DNA of 64,000 nt. Source: Leptospira ognonensis. GTDB lineage: Bacteria; Spirochaetota; Leptospiria; Leptospirales; Leptospiraceae. The position numbers were made by a program, and so were the translations under genes. Below the pieces are notes generated by a model that saw only the letters and a list, made by a program, of their open reading frames with translations, ran no database searches and was not told the origin of the DNA. The DNA is taken from positions 1-64,000 of the forward strand of contig NZ_RQGD01000014.1 in the NCBI RefSeq assembly GCF_004770745.1. The letters run 5' to 3'. Below are positions 37,475-46,120 of this stretch, piece after piece. How positions within the stretch are numbered: position 1 is the stretch's first letter; each line of letters begins with the position of its first letter.

Positions 37475-38674
37475 ATGAAATTCTCCGTTCTTTATCTTTC
37501 TCTAATATGGTTCACTTTCAGTACGATTCACGCAAAAAGCATACTGTATGTCCAGAGTCCGAAAGCAAAACTCCTAAAAGAGCCGCAGTTGTCCTCGGAT
37601 GGACCGACCCTAAAACCGGGCGAGACCTTAAATCCGATGAGCGAACAAGGTTTGTTCGTGCAAGTACGTATGGACGACAAAACAGGTTGGGTTTCCAAAC
37701 TCTTCGTCTCCCAACTACCTCCTAGTAGCCAAATCAAGTTAGGCGTTACTTCTAATTCTACAGAGACGATTGTGGCAAGACAGCGAGCTTCTGACTTCAC
37801 AAAAACTGCCGCAGCGCGCGGGCTTTCCGAGACAGAAAAGATGCGCGTGCGAGGTGGCGCTGAGTTATACGACTTTGAAGCCTTACGCTGGTTAGAATCA
37901 CTCCCCTCCGAGGGATCAGAATCGGGAACAAGTAAAGCAGAGAACCAGGAGAGTAGTTTTACTGGACGGGTGTCGGAAGATACGAAAACCGAAGTGAAAA
38001 TGGGAAGAGCCCTCGCAGCCAGACTTTTAAAAAAATATCCCCTAATGAAGGATGCTGCTCTGACTGGGTATTTAAATAGCGTGGGAAACCAAGTCGCTTC
38101 GATCTCCTCCCGAAGAGATCTAAGCTTCAAATTTGGGGTCCTCGATACCGAGGAAGAGAACGCCTTGGCCTGTCCTGGTGGGTTTATTTTTATCACGAAA
38201 GGGACACTTAAAAAAATCCAGAGTGAATCCGAATTGGCAGGAGTTCTCGGTCATGAAATTGGACATATTACCTTATTCCACAGTGGTAAGTTTGTTGGGT
38301 CCAATGTGTTCCTCGATATCTTAGCAAGTTTGCTAAGCCCTGCAGGTGGTGAAACCATCAGTGCCGCCGCATCGGCAGTCCTAGATGAGATGGAAACCCA
38401 GTTATTTGAAACAGGTAGAGATGAAAAAGTAGAATGGGAAGCCGATGAGGCCGGCGTTAGTCTGGCAGCTGGTGCAGGTTACGGCTCGCAAGGCTTGGGG
38501 AATTTTCTTACCACTCTGGCAAAATCAAAAAATGCAGATCACCTGAAAAAAACCCATCCAGATACGTCAGAAAGGATCGCGAAACTCATCCGAATCGAAG
38601 CAAGCGTGGATACAAAGGGAATTCCTTTGGTGAAACAAAGATGGAATCGGTATAAAGACCTTCTCAATCCATGA
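37475..38674 (+). CDS. SH3-domain M48 family metallopeptidase
   Basis: This is a 399-residue protein from ATG 37475 (a TTG at 37466 is in frame). A signal peptide (ending TIHA) is followed by an SH3-like domain (about 25-85; LLKEPQLSSDG, GWVSKLFVS), a linker, then the M48 protease domain: LACPGGFIFITKGTL, HEIGHITLFHSG at about residue 258 and the third ligand in EWEADEAG near 321. M48 proteins of this exported type (BepA/LoiP-like) act in outer-membrane protein quality control. It overlaps the cyclase start by 4 bases (ATGA). Confidence 0.88.
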   Translation: MKFSVLYLSLIWFTFSTIHAKSILYVQSPKAKLLKEPQLSSDGPTLKPGETLNPMSEQGLFVQVRMDDKTGWVSKLFVSQLPPSSQIKLGVTSNSTETIVARQRASDFTKTAAARGLSETEKMRVRGGAELYDFEALRWLESLPSEGSESGTSKAENQESSFTGRVSEDTKTEVKMGRALAARLLKKYPLMKDAALTGYLNSVGNQVASISSRRDLSFKFGVLDTEEENALACPGGFIFITKGTLKKIQSESELAGVLGHEIGHITLFHSGKFVGSNVFLDILASLLSPAGGETISAAASAVLDEMETQLFETGRDEKVEWEADEAGVSLAAGAGYGSQGLGNFLTTLAKSKNADHLKKTHPDTSERIAKLIRIEASVDTKGIPLVKQRWNRYKDLLNP

Positions 38675-40842
38675 AATTACAAAAAGTCTATTTCCCCTTC
38701 CTTCTAACACTTGCAATTCCGATGTCTTTTGTGCTCTTACTCAGCTTACTTGGAGTTTCTAAAACTTTTGACCGCAAGCTTTCGGATGCCCTCTTTGCCA
38801 GCCTTCCGACCCATTACAAAATGTCCGATCAAATCGTCATTATCGACATTGATGAACAGAGTATCGCCAAACACGCAGATGATCCTGAACTCGGTCAGTG
38901 GCCTTGGAAACGTACGGTTTACCCGACACTACTGAGCTACGTTAATATTTTAGCACCTCCCAAACTTACCATCATTGATATCATGTTCACAGAAAGATCT
39001 GACCGAGACTTTGCACTCGTTGAAGCTAACCAAACCATCGGTAAAGTTTCGCATGCTGCAAATTTCAGGAGCGATATTTCCACGATTGTAAATCCATTGA
39101 TCGAACAGAATGCCAAAAGGTTTCTGATCGACTTACCTGCCGACTCTCCTTTTCCGAAATACGGAAGTGCATCTCTACCTATTGGTGAAATCTTTACAAC
39201 AGCTCCTTTCCTTCATGTTGTGAATGTCATATCTGATAGCGATGGTATACTCAGGCGATTTGCCCCAACTATGAAATGGGGGAACCGGCACTTCCCCACT
39301 CTCGCCTTGCGCGCATTTGGTGAGACGGAATCCGTCATCACTGCTGAGCTAGAGGATGGTACTCTGATTGTTCGAAGTGGAGAGAAGGAACGAAGGCTCC
39401 CAATCGGGAAGGATGGCATGGTTCGTGCATACTTTTATACGGAAGCAGAACTAAGGGCCATTCCTAGGTATTCGGCAGCAGGAATCATTGAATCTTTGAA
39501 CCAATTGAGCTCTGGAGCTGTAGAGGATCCAAACAAACTCACTGTCCCTCCTGATGTATTTGAAAATAAAATTGTTCTCATTGGAACCTCTGCCGCAGCT
39601 ACCCATGATGATGTTGTGACTCCCTTTGGTTTGTTCCCGGGAGTCATCGCACAAGCTGTATTTGCTTCCAACACCATCCAGGGTCATACCTTGCGTGAAT
39701 TGCCACAATACTGGGGGTTTCTATTTACCATCATTGTCTTATCTCTAGGGACCCTGATCTTGTTCTATAGCCAGGTACATTGGCTCAGAAATATTTTCCC
39801 TATCCTTGCTGTTGCTTTATTTCTTGGCACTTTTTATACCCTCTACCGTCTTGATTTGATCTTGCCACCGACATCCTTTATACTCTCATTTCCCATATCA
39901 TACTTGATTGGATTCGCTTACCTTACCTATACAGAAGGTAAAGACAAAAGAAAATTTAATAGCATCTTAAGAAATCTAGTAGACCCTGGTGTCGTATCAC
40001 AAGCATTAGATGATATGGAGGCTTTGAAACGTGGCGGAGAATGGGAAATTACTGCCTTCTTTTCAGATGTTGCTGGATTTTCATCGATTAGCGAAGAACT
40101 ATCCGCAAGCGATTTAGCGCGGTTACTCAATGAATACCTTTCTGCAATGACAGACATTTTAAAAGCCAATTCCGGCACTCTCGACAAATACATCGGCGAC
40201 GCCATTGTAGGGATCTATGGAGCACCCATTCAGTTTCCCAATCACCCAAGTCTAGCTTGTAAATCAGCTCTCGAAATGTTAACACGCATTAAAGATTTGC
40301 GGAAGGTGTGGATTGAAAAAATGGACTATACGGAGTCGGCAAGAAAAATGAAGTTCCGCATCGGTCTAAATTGCGGTCCAGCAAAGGTGGGCTTTATGGG
40401 CACAGACAGTTTAGCCTCCTATACGATGATGGGAGATACTGTGAATTTAGCATCCAGGCTCGAAGCAGCTGCCAAAGATTACGGGGTAGATATCCTTGTT
40501 TCGGAATCAATTGAGGCTGCCTGCCGAGAAGAGTACCATTTTCGTTTCTTGGATCGCATCCGAGTCAAGGGAAAGGACGCACCTGTCAAAATCTATGGTC
40601 TGATCTGTAAGAAAAACGAGGCGACACCCGAACTCCTGCAGGGAGAGACAATCTATCAAAAATCCTTTCTCGCTTATACGGAACAAAGATGGGAAGAGGC
40701 AATTCGTGGTTTCGAGCAATCTTTCTCTTTTTTTGGCGAGAAAGACGTAGCAGCTCAGATGTTGATTGAACGATGTCAGGTACTATTCAAAGAACCTCCT
40801 CCTGGCGTTTGGGATGGAGTGTTTACAAGAACTTCAAAATAA
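38671..40842 (+). CDS. CHASE2-domain adenylate/guanylate cyclase
   Basis: This is a 723-residue receptor cyclase. An N-terminal helix leads to a periplasmic CHASE2 sensor (about 30-340; QIVIIDIDEQSIAKH, QWPWKRTVYPTLL, IVLIGTSAAATHDDVVTPF), three membrane helices (about 345-425), and a class III cyclase domain with metal aspartates in FFSDVAGFS (about 465) and KYIGDAIVGIYG (about 509). The last 60 residues resemble a TPR pair (YQKSFLAYTEQRWEEAIRGFEQSF). It should make cAMP or cGMP in response to an envelope signal. It is coupled to the M48 protease gene. Confidence 0.93.
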   Translation: MKLQKVYFPFLLTLAIPMSFVLLLSLLGVSKTFDRKLSDALFASLPTHYKMSDQIVIIDIDEQSIAKHADDPELGQWPWKRTVYPTLLSYVNILAPPKLTIIDIMFTERSDRDFALVEANQTIGKVSHAANFRSDISTIVNPLIEQNAKRFLIDLPADSPFPKYGSASLPIGEIFTTAPFLHVVNVISDSDGILRRFAPTMKWGNRHFPTLALRAFGETESVITAELEDGTLIVRSGEKERRLPIGKDGMVRAYFYTEAELRAIPRYSAAGIIESLNQLSSGAVEDPNKLTVPPDVFENKIVLIGTSAAATHDDVVTPFGLFPGVIAQAVFASNTIQGHTLRELPQYWGFLFTIIVLSLGTLILFYSQVHWLRNIFPILAVALFLGTFYTLYRLDLILPPTSFILSFPISYLIGFAYLTYTEGKDKRKFNSILRNLVDPGVVSQALDDMEALKRGGEWEITAFFSDVAGFSSISEELSASDLARLLNEYLSAMTDILKANSGTLDKYIGDAIVGIYGAPIQFPNHPSLACKSALEMLTRIKDLRKVWIEKMDYTESARKMKFRIGLNCGPAKVGFMGTDSLASYTMMGDTVNLASRLEAAAKDYGVDILVSESIEAACREEYHFRFLDRIRVKGKDAPVKIYGLICKKNEATPELLQGETIYQKSFLAYTEQRWEEAIRGFEQSFSFFGEKDVAAQMLIERCQVLFKEPPPGVWDGVFTRTSK

Positions 40843-40889
40843 ACTCCGTTTTTCATAGACAGAAATTCCTACTAGATAAACCTCTTTGT

Positions 40890-41720
40890 ATGTTTCGCTT
40901 TTTAGAAAATTTGGAAAGGTTATGGGCAAAGTTTCTCTTCTTATTGCCAGGTCACATCGAGCCAGAAGATTGCTCTGGTAAAGATATATTGATCGTACCC
41001 GGGTATGAGGCAGGAAAAGGCTTTTATCATCGCCTGAAGGCAAACTTAGACAACTTGGGATTTCACGTCTCTGTCCTCTCCACACTTCGCAACCCAAAAT
41101 CAATCGAAGAGGCAGTTCTCCATCTTTCGAAACAAATCTTAACAGCACCTAACGATATCACACTCATCGCACATAACACTGGTGGATTGACCTGCCTCGT
41201 GTTACCCGACGAAGCTCGCCGAAAGGTGAAAAGACTGATTACCTTAGGGACACCGTTTCATGGATCCGACCGCTTCCTGAACACTCGTTATTCGTTTTGG
41301 GGAGCAAATTCAGACTGGGTGACAAAGAATTATAAAAATGCACTGTTTTTTCCCCTATTCCAACCTCTTTCGGCTATAGAGGATTTTAGCTTCCCTCCGC
41401 AAGAAAGCACAGAATTTGGCCAAGGGAGAGATTTATGGTTTGATATTCCTGGCAACTATAATCTTGTTAGGCGAGAAGAAAACCTACGGACTCTTAGGGA
41501 GTTCCTAGGCACACCAAAAGATCCTATCGAGAAGCCAGTCGCAAAAGCAAGCCCCATTCATTCCACTCCCAAGAGAGTGGAAGTTGTGGACTTTTCGAAG
41601 TATGACCCTGCGGTTTATAACAAAAAAAATACGAAAAAAACAGCACCTACTGCGAAACCAAAGAAAAAGTCAAAGCCGGTTGCCAAAAAAAAGGCCAGCG
41701 CAAAAAAGAAAAAGCGCTGA
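40890..41720 (+). CDS. Alpha/beta-hydrolase-like protein with lysine-rich tail and altered nucleophile
   Basis: This is a 276-residue product from ATG 40890; the frame opens at 40773 inside the cyclase gene, but the later ATG is preferred. The fold is lipase-like: ILIVPGYEAGKGFYHRLKANLDNLGFHV, LIAHNTGG, LITLGTPFHGSDR. At the nucleophile elbow the GxSxG serine is replaced by Asn96 (AHNTG), so hydrolase activity is doubtful. From about residue 245 the tail is Lys/Ala/Pro (TKKTAPTAKPKKKSKPVAKKKASAKKKKR in short), like the tail of the ferritin-like protein at 16123. It may bind DNA, RNA or another polyanion (inference). Confidence 0.8.
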   Translation: MFRFLENLERLWAKFLFLLPGHIEPEDCSGKDILIVPGYEAGKGFYHRLKANLDNLGFHVSVLSTLRNPKSIEEAVLHLSKQILTAPNDITLIAHNTGGLTCLVLPDEARRKVKRLITLGTPFHGSDRFLNTRYSFWGANSDWVTKNYKNALFFPLFQPLSAIEDFSFPPQESTEFGQGRDLWFDIPGNYNLVRREENLRTLREFLGTPKDPIEKPVAKASPIHSTPKRVEVVDFSKYDPAVYNKKNTKKTAPTAKPKKKSKPVAKKKASAKKKKR

Positions 41721-41756
41721 CCCTTTTATTTTTTAACTGAGACTTGAGATTACAGC

Positions 41757-42203
41757 TTATACCTTCGCCATTTCTTTAGAACAAGCCAGACAACTATCCA
41801 TGCAATCCTTACATTCTTTATGATGGTCTGCATGTTTTTTACAGATCTTTGCACAAGAGTTACAGATTTCTTCACATAAAGCGGCGGCCTTTTTTGTAAA
41901 GTTTGAGTTTTGGCTGGCAAGAGAAATGAAAGCCTCACAAGCGGCAATCACTTCCATAGTAGAGGAGGCGCACTCTCCTAAACTCTTATCACCGTTGGAA
42001 AGTTCTGCGATGCAATGTCCGAGACATACCTCAGCCGCTAGTTTGCAATGAAGTGCTGACATGAGTGCCTTTCCGTATTTTGATGGCTTACTTGTCATTG
42101 TCATACCTGGTTCATGCTTATGATCCTGGGCAAAAAGGTTGGATAAAGCTCCTGCGGTTGCAAGAACGGCTGCTGATTGTGCTACAAATTGTTTACGATT
42201 CAT
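41757..42203 (-). CDS. Csp1-like copper storage protein
   Basis: This is a 148-residue protein with an export signal (MNRKQFVAQSAAVLATAGALSNLFA) that resembles a Tat leader but has RK rather than RR. A His/Met segment (HKHEPGMTMTSK) follows. The mature four-helix bundle holds 13 cysteines in CxxxC-like spacing (LCEEICNSCAKIC, ECKDCMDSCLAC), the same number as in methanotroph Csp1, which stores many Cu(I) ions in its core. It probably buffers copper in the periplasm, perhaps for the cbb3 oxidase encoded at 53577 (inference). Confidence 0.88.
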   Translation of the reverse strand: MNRKQFVAQSAAVLATAGALSNLFAQDHKHEPGMTMTSKPSKYGKALMSALHCKLAAEVCLGHCIAELSNGDKSLGECASSTMEVIAACEAFISLASQNSNFTKKAAALCEEICNSCAKICKKHADHHKECKDCMDSCLACSKEMAKV

Positions 42204-42261
42204 ATAATTCTCCTATATTCTTAAAAAAAATGATTTAAAGGGAAGGGTAAATATTAAAGAA

Positions 42262-42669
42262 TCAGATGATGAGTTTAATAGAGGCTAAAAATTGAATGCT
42301 GGGATCATGTTTGGTGCTCTGGTTTCTGCCGTAAGCAACTGCGAAGAGATAGCTTTTGTTATGCGACGCATGAAAGACAGGAGGAAATCCGACTATGATG
42401 CCTGAAACTTGGAGAATACTGCTGATCTTCTCCAATCCTTTGGAATCAAGTGTATAGTCTTGAAAGGAAAGTGGACACTGGCAATCTCTTTCGAGCGGCG
42501 ATTTGTGGGACTTTGTAGCTTGATTTGACTCATGGCAGCTAGGAACCGAAGATGTGGAAACCTCTGCCTTTGAAAAGAGATTCGGGCAAAGGTCATATAG
42601 GGAAGATTTACAGCTAACAAAGAGCAAAAATCCCAATAATAGTATCCCTGAAAAAAATCTACGTTTCAT
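42262..42669 (-). CDS. Cys/His-containing lipoprotein next to the copper storage gene
   Basis: This is a 135-residue product from ATG 42669 (ATG 42681 also in frame) with signal and lipobox (LLFVSC). The mature part starts with a Cys/His cluster (SLYDLC, SCHESNQATKSHK, ERDCQCP) that could bind metal, followed by a hydrophobic stretch. It precedes the Csp1-like gene by 58 bases and follows TraB by about 36. A copper-handling role is inferred from position and residues only. Confidence 0.6.
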   Translation of the reverse strand: MKRRFFSGILLLGFLLFVSCKSSLYDLCPNLFSKAEVSTSSVPSCHESNQATKSHKSPLERDCQCPLSFQDYTLDSKGLEKISSILQVSGIIVGFPPVFHASHNKSYLFAVAYGRNQSTKHDPSIQFLASIKLII

Positions 42670-42705
42670 GGTCTGTCTCATTAGACGCTCGTTTCCTCAA
42701 AATCG

Positions 42706-43932
42706 TTAAAGAATATTGTTCAAACCCTTCCAGGCAACGATAAAAGTACCGATTGTCGAACCAAACTGGGGAAGAAAAAAAATCAGAAAAATGCGAATCA
42801 CTCTATTTTTCCAAAAACCAGCAAAACTCTCCGAATCCAAGGCAATTCTCTCAAAGTCTTCCACAGTAGGCTTTCGAAGATACGATTCTGATAATGCGGC
42901 GACCCAGCCTGCTTTAAAGATGGGAACAAAAGTACCAATAGGAGCTGTGATAAAAGCAAGCAAGATCGAGATCGGATGCCCGAGTGCGATCATGGCACCA
43001 AGTGCCGCCAAACCGCCTTTGATGATGACTAACTTGGATAACAAGCTTCCTCCCGCATCGGCTCCTTGGGAATAGGTCGTATAACCAATGAGGCCTGCAA
43101 AAAAAATAGGATAAATCGCTAGCTGGATCATATCCATCCATTTTCTTTTTGGAATCAAATCAAGCGGGGCCAAATCATGTTCATGTTGTATATGACTGAT
43201 GATCCCTTGGAGGTGACCTGCCCCCACCACTGCCACGATTTTTTTAGCAGAAGGAAGGGTGGCCGCCCTTCTGATCTTTTCTGCGAGATAGGTATCCCTT
43301 TCATCGATGATGACATTTTTTATCGAATCATAACGGCCAGGTAGCTGTGAAAATAAATCTTTTAAGATATCCTCACTTTTCATCTCTTCTATCTTTTCTG
43401 TCGAGACATCCTCTTTCACGAATAGCGATGTAATGAGGGCACTTACTAGATACATTTTTGATAAGAACCCAACATTGCTCCAGGCACGACGTAAAGTTGT
43501 CTGAATTTCTCGATCAACCGCAACAACTGTTAACTTCTTATCACGCGCCATTTCAAGGGCCTTTCGCATTTCATCACCAGGTTTTACCTTGTTCTGCCCC
43601 ATTTTTTTTTGGAAGGACGAGAGTATGAGGCTGGAAAGTAGCAACCACATTTTTCTTTCCTTAAAAACTTTAAATATATCTAATTTTTTTAAGTAATCTG
43701 GGTCTTCTACAGATTTCATGCGTGATTCGCATAACTCTATGCATATGGTATCTGGTTTTACATGCGTGACGAGGTCTTCGACGGCCTTAACACTAAGCTC
43801 AGAAATGTGCGCAGTGCCCAAAATGTGGACCGCGGTCTTTCCAATGTATTCTAAATGGTATGGTTCATCCGTTTGGAACTCGGATTTTCTGGATGTTTTT
43901 GTTTTTGGTTTAGTTTTTTTGATTGAAGGCAT
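42706..43932 (-). CDS. TraB/PrgY family membrane protein
   Basis: This is a 408-residue protein. The TraB domain is visible in VHILGTAHISELSVKAVEDLV, DTICIELCESR, VVAVDREIQTTLRRAW and IVAVVGAGHLQGI (the conserved GTAH, ELC..R and GAGH blocks), followed by four or so C-terminal membrane helices (about 265-400). Family members are linked to peptide pheromone shutdown in enterococci and metalloprotease-like folds. The substrate here is unknown. It is divergent from cheD across 62 bases. Confidence 0.9.
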   Translation of the reverse strand: MPSIKKTKPKTKTSRKSEFQTDEPYHLEYIGKTAVHILGTAHISELSVKAVEDLVTHVKPDTICIELCESRMKSVEDPDYLKKLDIFKVFKERKMWLLLSSLILSSFQKKMGQNKVKPGDEMRKALEMARDKKLTVVAVDREIQTTLRRAWSNVGFLSKMYLVSALITSLFVKEDVSTEKIEEMKSEDILKDLFSQLPGRYDSIKNVIIDERDTYLAEKIRRAATLPSAKKIVAVVGAGHLQGIISHIQHEHDLAPLDLIPKRKWMDMIQLAIYPIFFAGLIGYTTYSQGADAGGSLLSKLVIIKGGLAALGAMIALGHPISILLAFITAPIGTFVPIFKAGWVAALSESYLRKPTVEDFERIALDSESFAGFWKNRVIRIFLIFFLPQFGSTIGTFIVAWKGLNNIL

Positions 43933-43994
43933 ATTGAGGAATTTCTATGATTAAATCGTAAGTAGTTGGTTCCATTCTCTAAAAAACGAGTAGA

Positions 43995-44498
43995 ATGTCG
44001 ATTAAATCTAAAATCATTAATGTTGGAATTGCCGATATAAAGGTCGGCCAAGGGGATGTGGTGCTCAGAACCACTCTTGGGTCTTGTATAGGCATCGTTC
44101 TTTACGATCCTGATCAAAAAATCGGAGGTCTTTCGCACATCATGCTAGCAAAGGATCCGACAGGGAAAGACAACCTTAAATTTCCGCATAAATATGGTGA
44201 GACGGCTCTTCCCGAACTGGTCAAGATGATGACAGATGCGGGGTCTCCTGTTGGGAAATTTTATTGCCGGATGTTCGGTGGAGCGTCCATGTTTAAGGGT
44301 ATCAATTCAAATTTTTTACAAAACATTGGAGAACAGAACATTCTGATCGTCAGAAAGTTCATGGAAACCCATAAAATCCCGATCATCGTCGAAGACATTG
44401 CAGGTAACGAAGGGCGGACAATCAGTTTATATTGTGATGATGGTAGAGTCTTACTTAAGAAAGCAGGTATGGAAAAATACCTCTATAAGGTGCGTTAG
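43995..44498 (+). CDS. cheD: Chemoreceptor glutamine deamidase CheD
   Basis: This is a 167-residue enzyme that deamidates glutamines on methyl-accepting chemotaxis proteins and binds CheC. Catalytic Cys in [14 protein letters not shown] and His in GGLSHIMLA are present, as is the core [12 protein letters not shown]. It stands apart from other chemotaxis genes here and precedes an HDOD gene by 6 bases. Confidence 0.95.
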   Translation: MSIKSKIINVGIADIKVGQGDVVLRTTLGSCIGIVLYDPDQKIGGLSHIMLAKDPTGKDNLKFPHKYGETALPELVKMMTDAGSPVGKFYCRMFGGASMFKGINSNFLQNIGEQNILIVRKFMETHKIPIIVEDIAGNEGRTISLYCDDGRVLLKKAGMEKYLYKVR

Positions 44499-44504
44499 TC
44501 GACC

Positions 44505-45359
44505 ATGGAAAAGGAAAAAGTTGATCAAATTCTAAAAGATGTTAATAAACTTCCGTCCATTTCCTCTGTTGTGTCGAAGGTTTTGGAAAAGCTTCAGAAA
44601 CCGGATGTGAACATTGCCGACTTAGCAACAGAAATTTCTAAGGACCCAGCGATCACGGCGAGTGTGATCAAACTTTCCAATTCTGCTTATTACCGTGCCT
44701 CTAAACCAATTCGCACGATTCAAGAAGCATTGATGACTCTTGGGACCAAAACTGTCAAAGAAATTGTTCTCGTGACTGCGGCAAAGGGGATCCTCTCACA
44801 AGATCTGGGAAGCTACCAATTGGAAGCCGCACAACTCTGGACTTCCTCACTTCTCGTCGCGGAGATGTCGAGTCGGATCGTCACTCATAAAAAACTTAAG
44901 ATCGATAAAGACTTGGCATTTACTTCAGGATTATTATGCAATGTGGGGAAAATCGTCCTCGCACAATTCTTTCAACCAGTGATTTTCCAATTAAGAAATG
45001 AATTGAAAGAAAACAAAGACCCCTTCCCTCTGCTTGAGAAAAAATACTTTGGCTACACACATATGGAAATCTCAGAAATCCTTCTCACAAGATGGAATTT
45101 TCCACCTGAACTTGTTGATGTTGTTGCTCATTATCTCAATCCAGATCTCTCCACTGTGAATCCTTTGCTAACAAGTGTTGTGCATATCGCAAGCATTCTC
45201 ATCGTTGTTTCCGGAATAGGCATTGATATCGGGGGAGAATCTGTTCCCATATCTCCATTTGCACTCACTCAGACAGGTGTCACTGAGGCTGATATAGAAA
45301 CATATTTTCTGCACATCCCTGACTTACAAGCGGGCCTTGCTGATCTCTTAAACATTTAA
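44505..45359 (+). CDS. HDOD domain signalling protein
   Basis: This is a 284-residue protein: one HDOD domain (about residues 12-210) starting LPSISSVVSKVLEKLQKPDVNIADLATEISKDPAITASVIKLSNSAYY in order, with GLLCNVGKIVLAQFF where HD phosphohydrolases carry their metal ligands (degenerate here, as usual for HDOD). Such proteins serve as output or scaffold modules in motility and stress signalling. It lies between cheD and aroK with gaps of 6 and 4 bases. Confidence 0.9.
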   Translation: MEKEKVDQILKDVNKLPSISSVVSKVLEKLQKPDVNIADLATEISKDPAITASVIKLSNSAYYRASKPIRTIQEALMTLGTKTVKEIVLVTAAKGILSQDLGSYQLEAAQLWTSSLLVAEMSSRIVTHKKLKIDKDLAFTSGLLCNVGKIVLAQFFQPVIFQLRNELKENKDPFPLLEKKYFGYTHMEISEILLTRWNFPPELVDVVAHYLNPDLSTVNPLLTSVVHIASILIVVSGIGIDIGGESVPISPFALTQTGVTEADIETYFLHIPDLQAGLADLLNI

Positions 45360-45363
45360 GCTT

Positions 45364-45894
45364 ATGAATATTGTGCTTATCGGTCCAAGAGGAGTTGGTA
45401 AATCAAAATTATCACGCGCTCTCTCTAAAGCAACGGGACTTCCAAGCGTCTCCACTGATTCTGTCATCGTCTATGAAAATGGAGGGGTCAGCATACCAAA
45501 GTACGTTGAAAAAAACGGTTGGAAAAAGTTTAGAGAATTAGAATATTCTGTTTTAAAAAAACTTGAAAATGCCGAAGGAATTGTACTCGATTGTGGTGGA
45601 GGGATCCTCTTCGACTTAGACGACGATGGCAATGAGATTTTGAGTGAACGCAAACTCGCTCTTCTAAGAAAAATTGGTAGGATCATTTTACTCGAAAAGG
45701 ATATAGAGGAACTTATCGCAAAAGTTGAGGGAGACAAGACTCGTCCTGATCTTTCGAAAACAAAAGAATATTCGGAAATCCTAACAAGGAGACTGCCGCA
45801 GTACCAAAGGTCGGCCCACTTTAAAATCGATACAACAGGACTTCGAAAAGAGGAAATTACAGAAAAGATCCTTTTCTGGCTCAAAGGGAGGTAA
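45364..45894 (+). CDS. aroK: Shikimate kinase
   Basis: This is a 176-residue P-loop kinase phosphorylating shikimate in aromatic amino acid synthesis. GPRGVGKSKLSRALSKATGLP is the Walker A region, KKFRELEYSVL carries the shikimate-binding Arg and Glu, CGGGI is the glycine triplet, and TRPDL/LPQYQRSA the lid and adenine parts. The DxD motif after strand 2 reads STD: the first, Mg-linked Asp is Ser. The family is clear; the altered residue may change metal handling or be replaced by another residue. Confidence 0.88.
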   Translation: MNIVLIGPRGVGKSKLSRALSKATGLPSVSTDSVIVYENGGVSIPKYVEKNGWKKFRELEYSVLKKLENAEGIVLDCGGGILFDLDDDGNEILSERKLALLRKIGRIILLEKDIEELIAKVEGDKTRPDLSKTKEYSEILTRRLPQYQRSAHFKIDTTGLRKEEITEKILFWLKGR

Positions 45895-45967
45895 TGCGCT
45901 TTCTGCCAATTCCTCTCTCATTTTGCTTTCTGTCTGAACACCTTCTTCTGCCCATAATAATAGCATA

Positions 45968-45997
45968 TTGACCTTGTTTTGCGCTATTTGCCATAAG
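45968..45997 (+). promoter_or_regulatory. Possible gltB promoter in a 226-base intergenic region
   Basis: TTGACC, 18-base spacer, CATAAG would give a leader of about 115 bases before gltB. The 45895-46120 gap holds no other gene or clear riboswitch. Confidence 0.3.
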
Positions 45998-46120
45998 AAC
46001 GTACTTTTCTGTATTTTTCGGAATGCCTAAATCTACCACAATCTGCTGATTTTAAAAGGATTCGACACGAGACGCTTTTTCCGGGACAAGGTACATTACT
46101 TGCTTTAGGATAGGATAGTC

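Noticed and set aside
37528..38196. Minus-strand frame of 222 residues in the M48 gene
   Set aside because: Antisense of a gene with SH3 and HEXXH domains; no signature of its own.
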